This document shows, one piece after another, positions 57,490-64,000 of a stretch of 64,000 bases of DNA (positions are counted from its first letter, which is position 1; each line of letters opens with the position of its first letter). The stretch comes from Cyclina sinensis (taxonomy: Eukaryota > Mollusca > Bivalvia > Venerida > Veneridae). Under the pieces are notes generated by a model. The model was not told where the DNA came from, did not search any database, and was given only the letters and a program-made list of their open reading frames with translations. The translations under genes were made by a program, and so were the position numbers. The DNA lies in contig JAAONU010000004.1 of assembly GCA_012932295.1 (NCBI GenBank), positions 8,669,446-8,733,445 on the forward strand, written 5' to 3'.

Positions 57490-59860
57490 GCATTTTTTAA
57501 GCTTCTTAAGTGAGAGAAATTAGTCATATCTCTAAAATGTAAGGGAGGCGAGTTCCAGAGTTTGGAACAGAAAGACCTGTTTCCGTATTTGTTGTGTTTA
57601 TCGGAATTGGTAAATCTAAAATGATAAGTATTATTTTTTTATTGATAAAAGCTCATGGAAATATATTTGACCTTGTTTATTAATTATTTTATGAATATAC
57701 AGGACTATTGTTCTCATTCTCCGCAATTCAGTGTGGGTAACCTAGATCTTAAGAGTAAAAATTCGTAATCAGAAATGTAGTCATCAAAGATGAAACAAAG
57801 TGCTCGTTCTTGGATTTCTTCTTTCTTGTTTGTATATGTCTCTCCACAAAAGTGCCAGGTAAGAGGACAGTTGTTAAAACTGGATAAAATGAAAGATATA
57901 TTTAATTCAACTTATTTACACAGATATCTTCGAATTCTTTTAAAAATATTTAATTGTCTTGATGCCTTCTTGCAGATATTAGATGTATATAAGAATGGAA
58001 ACTAAGTTTGATATCTAAGGTAACACTTAATACATTTACTTCTTTACAATTAATTTCACTATAATCTAAACTACATGTTATATTTTCATCGTTGGGTTTT
58101 CTTCCTATAGCTATAGTTTGAAATTTGCTTGGATTTGCTTTCATTTGATTATCTGAGAATTATTTTAAGACGGATTTGCTGCCATTTTCTGAAGTTGTAT
58201 TTACATGTTCAAGGTTTTATTCACAACAAGATACAGAGTTATCATCAGCGATGAAAGATGTCATTCATAAAAAATTTAACTTGTTGTTCGACCTATTTTT
58301 TACGCATTGTTTTCTTTCAGAGATGTAGTTTTTGATAAGGTTCAATACAGTTTCTGATGCTCCATAATGTTTAAATGTTGTTTTAGCAAAACAATTTGTG
58401 GGGAAGGTAGTCGAATGCATTCGACAGGTCCATCAGGATGGCAGCGACATTCTATTTTTCATGTATTTGAACGACCTGGGCTATTTTCAATTCATCTGGA
58501 AAAACTGATATCGAAAGAGATTTATTAATAATATTGGTAACCGGGTCAACAATGGATGCTGTACCAACTTGAATAATCTAGAAGAGTTGAAATCATAGCC
58601 TGTGGTCTGTTAACTGAAAACTTGTTTACTTGCTTGCTGACAAAGGAGCCTGAAACTGGTGTAAATATTAATTGGGATGTGATCAGCTTGTTTTGATTAA
58701 TCAGACTTGGGTTTTCATCATTTATAAGGATTGAAACATTTTCAATGTCTTTTGCAACATTTACAAAGAAGTTATTAAACACTTCTGATATATTCTTTTG
58801 ATCATTTACTAAATTGTTATTTTCAAATGATATTGTATATTTCTGAATAACTGTTCCTTTTATTGTATAAAAAAATTTGACTGTGAGGCAGAAATTTTGT
58901 TTCTGTTTTTGCTGCCAACAGTAGATCTTCCAAAAAAATATTTATTAATTTATTTTCGTTTAATACTATTAGCAAGTGTCCTCTATTTTCTACACTTTTC
59001 CCAGTTTCTTGAAGATTTGTAATTTTTATAGTTGTTATGCATTCTTTTTTTTATAAATGGCCTGTTCATGAAACGTGCGTGTCTCACAAGTATGTTTTTA
59101 CCAGGGCATGTTGATATGCTACATTTCAAAATGTAGTACTAAAACTGCTGTATAAAAGATCAACATTACCAAAATTACAGTTCAAGTTCGACAGAATAGA
59201 TTGCAGGTCAGAATAACACCTGTTTTTATTAAAAGACTTGAAGCTTCTGTATCCTATCCAGTTATTTTTCTTTGAAGGAAGTTCAATCATCAGTTGTAAA
59301 GGAATCATATTATGAACATCATTTAATCCGCAGTTAAAATTACAGGTATTACTGGCAATTTCAGGTTTATTTGTTAGAATTACATCAAACAGGGAAAGTT
59401 TAGAATTTTTGGGAAAGCATGTTGGAAATTTTATCATATTTTTTTTCAAGTCAAATATCTCGCATATACCTGATAATGATCCCCATTTATGTGTGTCTAT
59501 TTGTCTAAGTTTAAGTCGCCTAAGAAACATAACTATCATATTGAGTTCTAGCCTAATCTAATATTACAGAACAATTTTCCTGAAAAGTGTTATTCGGTAA
59601 GCTTGGGGAATTGTATGCACCAATAAGAAGTCATTTTTGTTCTCAATATTTACTTCAACTGAAACTTAAATTTTTTAATGTAGCACCTGCAATGTTTGAT
59701 CTTATACATGCCGCAATACCTTTCTCAGTTCTATCTGATCTCCAGAAGTGGTTATTGTCTTCTTGAAATAAGCGCATTAGAAATAGACTCGTCTTATTTT
59801 GTGTCTTAAATAAATAAAATATCATCTAGGTTATTTGTAGGCAGTTCTCTGATTGATACA
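57490..59860 (-). pseudogene. Decayed CR1/Jockey-like LINE (endonuclease + reverse transcriptase)
   Basis: Read right to left. 59539-59126 gives the end of an apurinic-type endonuclease domain (LSLFDVILTNKPEIAS, CGLNDVHNMIPLQL). 58782-58546 gives FNNFFVNVAKDIENV and FTPVSGSFVSKQVNKFS, the linker before the reverse transcriptase. 58144-57950 gives the thumb (KANPSKFQTIAIGRKPND). 57850-57740 gives CPLTWHFCG and KKEEIQERALCFIFDDYISD. 57620-57530 gives the C-terminal HNKYGNRSFCSKLWNSPPLH. These match CR1/Jockey-type LINEs in order. Stops and frameshifts are frequent and parts of the central RT are missing. Dead element, different family from the LINEs at 18 and 26 kb. Confidence 0.85.
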
Positions 59861-60089
59861 AATTTGTTTACAAAACTGTTTATTCAAAGCGGAAGTGTGT
59901 AAAGCGTACGTATGAATTAACCGATTTTAATTAGAAAAAGAACACAGAGTTAAAGTATTTAAACGTTAATTGGAAGGAAATTGACGATGTAGAAACAAAA
60001 ACCTACGAGATGAAGAATATACATTAAACAGAAAAAATGTGAGACTCTGATACACTTCTAAAGATAGATATTTTAAAAACTAAACGAAT

Positions 60090-60489
60090 ATGGCGTAGAA
60101 ATGTTTTGTTGTATAAATTAATCAAACAGACAGATTTACTCATTTTGTGATAAGTATTGAAACCTCTTCCCACCGTCGCCATTTCTAGCATATACAATTC
60201 GAACATTCGAAGTTCCACATGCTAAATTTCTAATTTTAGTACTTCGGTGTCACTTGAAAAGCAGAAAGGTAGATATTATGCCTACTTTTACGCTTATATC
60301 GGCTTGTACATCTAATAATTGACAGGAAATTTAACAGAATAAACAATCCATTAATGCAATGCAGACTTGTATTGAGAAAATTGAAGACTTACATAACAAT
60401 TGCCAGACAAATGTCACATTTCTTTTACACTGACTAAAAAAGAGAAATTTGTCATTATCCAAGAATACCACCATATTATATATTTTCAG
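60090..60489 (+). promoter_or_regulatory. 5' region of peptide gene E
   Basis: Conserved with the gene C region at 44650-45005, strongest over CCACATGCTAAATTTCTAAT and GAAAAGCAGAAAG|GTAGAT (about 60216-60275), a likely leader exon and donor. Conservation through an otherwise diverged duplicate suggests promoter function. A weak TATA-like CATATACAA lies at about 60189. Confidence 0.5.
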
Positions 60490-60495
60490 ACAAAG

Positions 60496-63400
60496 ATGAG
60501 GGCAGTCTTATTTCTTATTTTGCCAGCGCTTGCCTTTGCGGCTCCAGACAAGAGGTTAATTAGTGAGTACTGATAAACTGCTTCAAGAATAGACTATTCT
60601 ATGAAAGGTGTATTCCTATAAAATAAGACTCTTAATCTGAACTTAACCGCTTTCTTGATTTTTGAACATATGCTTTCATAAGTACAAAGGATGGCAATGT
60701 ATTATGATTACGGTCAACTTTTTCCTGCACTTCGGTTCGTCTGTTTTTACGATTCTAGTTACATCACTCGTGATCGCAGAAAGTAACTACTATTCTTTTA
60801 AGTCATTTAAACGATCTATAGTCAAAGAAGGTGCATTTTCTTGGTCAAGCGACAACAGAACAAAATAAAAAAAGCAACAAATTATTCCCCTATCTTTACA
60901 ACCCTTATATTTGTCAATGAATATGCTTTGACAATACTTAATCAAATAGCTATACAATAATTAATGGAAGCTTTTCACACCTTATGACAGAACGCTACGA
61001 AAATTAATCATACATGGGAAGCTTGCATAGTGTTGTACATCCGTGTAAGATTCATACCGTGAAATCTTTAGGTGTAAAATTGTCCTCCTCAAATAGCTTT
61101 CTGCGAAGTGAATGCATACTGAATTTGATTATGCATTTACTGTTCTACAATTGTGTAAAATTGAATCATTTTTGTACTCACCATCGTGAATGTGACAGAA
61201 AAAGCAATTATTCAACAGTAACCTAACCAACACCTTACGAAGTTCATTGTTTGTCACAATTACTGACGTCCCAAGAAGAATTTAGTTATAACATGCTATA
61301 AATGTTTTGGAGAATGCAATATACAGAAAACATCGCATTCCAGAGAAAACCATCAGTAGTGTTAGCAGAGAAGAGGGGGGTAGCCTCACGATCCCTGGAT
61401 TTCCATTCCTTAGCGAAACCACTCAACTACTGATCCTGTTTAGATGTGCCTCAAAGTGTGTTGTTACTTTAAACGTGTCTTGCTTTAAAAAGCTGATTTA
61501 AGCGTACATTTTTTTTCTCATAGTGGACCAAATCGACTTGACAACAATAAAGAAAGATCTTCAGTTGATGATTGACCTTATTGGAAGTAATCCAACAGAA
61601 CAAGCATGTGAACAAGCTGGACATAAGTACCTGGCTGGACTTCTCGACCATGCTGTTCCTCTGATTTGTCACTCGTATGTATTGTCCTTAAAACTATTGC
61701 TAACTTTGACCATTAATGAAAGCTGTAAATAATAAATGTTACACCACTTATTCATTGTTGATATTTTATCGCAAATATACAAATCTGATATTTTATTTAT
61801 GATTTTAAAAGGTCAACTGATAAAAAACGTTTCATATAACGCCCAGAGATATAATTTTGTTAACCAAAATAATGTTATCGATAAATGCAAGTTTACTGCA
61901 TGATCATTGATTTGTAAACTATCAAAATATATAATAAAATATGAGAACTCCATAATCAAAGAATTGTTTAAATAATATTTATATTTCAAATAAAAGGTAA
62001 GCAGTATAAACCTTTTCACTGAACATTCTTATTATTATTTAAAGGCCCAAATTGCAGTTCTATTGCTAATGAAAACCAAGAGATCCTGATTTTCAAACGT
62101 CTCAACAGACAAGATTTCGCATGACGGAATTAAATCAGAGAATGTCAAAATTATAGTTTCTTAATTAAAATCAGGCAATGCGATAGGTCTTGCTAAAATA
62201 CGAAACGAATACTTTGAAGCATTATGTCGCGAGTTTTTACATGTTAACCATAAGCTTTTTAATAAAGTTATCGATGCAAGAATCCAAGTAAAATGGATTT
62301 ATTGTGACAAGTAACAAGGACGATACGACCGACTCTCAAAATTATAGTCTGATAATTACATGTGTTTTAAGTTTCTTGAGCAAGATAATTACTGCTTTGA
62401 GATTAATTTAATTATTAGTTACAAAATACTTTCTTCGCAGATACCCGTAAAAAATCTTGCCTTCTAACCACTGTAGAAATGTTATTTGTAGTTTATTTAA
62501 ACTGTCACGAATGGGAATGATGAGGGTAAACTGGAACACATTTGCAAAAATATTATTTGTGTCTATATATTTAAAAATACCACCTGACAGTTAAACATAC
62601 TTGTGTATTGTTCGCATATTAGATATATAAACTGTCGATTTACGTCTGTACCGATTGCATTAGACTTATTGTTTGATATTTTGTAAACACTACCGGAAGC
62701 GATATTTGCGAATTTTAATTTACTTACCTCATGCCACATCAAAATGTGCAGAGACTAAGTAAAAAAATAATTGCTTTGTATTTTAATAATGTATCAGTAC
62801 CACAGGAATTCAGACAGAATAAATGTTACATTTGCACCTGGCCTTTATTTTTTCCAGATTCCAGCTGCTGATTCAAAGATTTCATATCGTTCCATCACCA
62901 ACAACAGTTGCTGCACCAGTTAAGCGATTTGTTTTAGACGAGTTATGTAAGTAAATAAATTGTAATAAATGTTACTATCTGTTCTACAAACCGTGATAGG
63001 TTATCTTTTTATTAAATAATAACATGCATGCTTCAATATAAATTGAATGTACCACAGCATTTAAATTACTTCATTTTATGTAGTTCCAAGCAATATTATT
63101 TCCATAAAAATAAAACCTTATAACAACACTTGTTTCAATTCATCAATCGTGTGAAAACTTGTATGCAAGTCTTCTGATCATTATATACTATGACGAAACG
63201 TAAGGCTATGAGTATTCTGGTGAGATGAATTGTTATATTTCAACTTGTTTGTTTTCATAGTGGCCAAAATCGACTTGACAACAATAAAGAAAGATCTTCA
63301 GTTGATGATTGACCTTATTGGAAGCGATCCAACAGAGCAAGCATGTGAACAAGCTGGACATAAGTACCTGGCTGGACTTCTCGACCATGCTGTTCCTCTG

Positions 63401-64000
63401 ATTTGTCACTCGTAAGTATCTTCTTCAAAGTAGGATCAAATGCCATTATAAAAAATCTGTGAAGTATGTAGCTAGTCATTAAATGCACTTCTTCAGATAA
63501 TTGGGGATTCCGGTCTGCATTAAAAACACTTATGGAATGATTTTGAGGATTCCAATGTGCACTTCTTACATTTTAGCAGGGATTCAATAATGTATTCAAA
63601 AATGTATTCAAAAATGTATTCAGCCTTGTAGTTAGGGATTCAAATTAACATCCGAAAATGCGCTTTAGGCATGTTTGTTTGGATCTAGGTAATTATGCTA
63701 AATTAAGAACAGTTGGCAGTATTTATATTCGAGTTACTGTTTCACATAGTGTATGACAGCAGTGGTTCTATTTTAATAACATCAGCAATTATAGTTATAT
63801 TTCCAGTACGTATCTATGACTAACTTAAGCTTTCCTTAAGATTCCCCAAAAAGATGTTGTAATTACTTGATATGTGAATTGTGCCAATTTACAAAATATT
63901 GCTCGCTATAAAGTTTACAAATATTAACAAAATCAAAGTTTGAGAAACGAATATAAGGAATTCACTACAATGTATGAATTTATATATCGTAGATTCCAAG
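60496..64000 (+). CDS. Secreted peptide polyprotein precursor E (partial, two or more units)
   Basis: Exons seen: 60496-60562 (signal peptide, same first 20 residues as gene C), 61524-61674 (core 1), 62858-62946 (link, 89 nt), 63261-63411 (core 2), and a third-type exon starting at 63993 and cut by the window edge. Lys-Arg follows the signal peptide at residues 19-20 and recurs in the link exon (APVKRFVLDEL). Both cores have the two-cysteine form (CEQAG...PLIC). The link exon is one codon longer than in gene C. Introns differ greatly from C, while core exons are nearly identical in DNA, including CTGGCTGGACTTCTCGACCA. Intron 1 carries a tRNA-like SINE relic (about 61370-61440, minus), also seen at 45735-45795 in gene C. 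The window ends inside the gene. Function unknown. Confidence 0.87.

Larger units (their letters stand above)
56288..60089. other. ~3.8-kb insertion in the E arm, containing a LINE
   Basis: Homology to the 5' region of gene C breaks after CCGAAAGAAGAAATTCA (56271-56287; counterpart 44600-44616) and resumes at about 60090 (TTGTATAAATTAATCAAACAGA; counterpart 44650). The inserted DNA includes an (AC)n tract, a (ATCA)n tract and a decayed minus-strand LINE. Confidence 0.7.

Noticed and set aside
57273..57500. 75-codon + strand frame with a basic tail
   Set aside because: It lies antisense to the 3' part of the minus-strand LINE and crosses the ATCA microsatellite.
27952..64000. Naming the peptide family as a known toxin or antimicrobial family
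   Set aside because: The CxxxC spacing is compatible with several unrelated helical-hairpin peptides; four cysteines and dibasic sites are not enough to assign a function.

Overview
This window looks like non-coding-rich, AT-rich nuclear DNA of a metazoan. It is most likely a bivalve mollusc, which is an inference from the style of the repeats and the secreted-peptide genes; nothing in the window fixes the species. There are GT..AG introns, TATA boxes, AATAAA signals, several kinds of transposable element, minisatellites and satellites. No prokaryotic operon, rRNA or CRISPR array is visible. Most open reading frames over 60 codons are by-products of repeats.

The main content is a previously unnamed (to me) tandem family of small secreted, cysteine-containing peptide genes on the + strand between 27.7 kb and the right edge. 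There are five loci. A (27.95-29.75 kb) is single-domain and carries a 1-nt deletion. B (33.25-36.47 kb) is single-domain, intact and 99 aa. D (39.55-40.04 kb) is a decayed relic. C (45.0-48.8 kb) is intact, 252 aa, with three tandem domains. E (60.5 kb to beyond the window) has at least two domains. All share one architecture: a signal-peptide exon ending in a Lys-Arg site, a ~151-154 nt core exon with the cysteines, then a terminal or 'link' exon. A/B cores carry CxxxC-x12-CxxxC, the pattern of a two-disulfide helical hairpin. C/E cores have lost exactly the inner two cysteines. In C and E the core plus link exons form a phase 1-1 module that has been multiplied into a polyprotein with Lys-Arg sites between units. 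The link exon looks like a fusion of the single-domain terminal exon with the post-signal end of the signal exon.

Layout: 0-1 kb, 27-bp minisatellite. 1-12.4 kb, intergenic DNA with a SINE, small MITEs, a 1.08-kb TA-flanked element with perfect 25-bp TIRs, two hAT-like elements and a TTAA MITE. 12.4-14.4 kb, two 39-bp minisatellite arrays. 15.4-16.0 kb, a 145-bp tandem repeat and a 39-bp-arm hairpin. 18-22 kb, an L1/Tx1-like LINE reverse transcriptase split by ~2.6 kb of other DNA that itself contains a MITE and a palindromic AT array. 21.8-24.6 kb, 81-bp and 98-bp tandem arrays. 25-64 kb, the peptide-gene cluster, built of segmental duplications: A unit versus B unit, and the 40-48 kb block versus 50.9-64 kb. 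The duplicated arms were later hit by different transposons (LINEs, a Tc1-like element, a MITE), so each arm provides the empty site for the other's insertion.

The most interesting biology is the peptide family: gene-to-polyprotein conversion, coordinated loss of a disulfide, a very recent intragenic module duplication, and a decaying copy whose frameshift could be bypassed by a tandem splice donor. I cannot assign a molecular function; secretion and Lys-Arg processing are the supported inferences.
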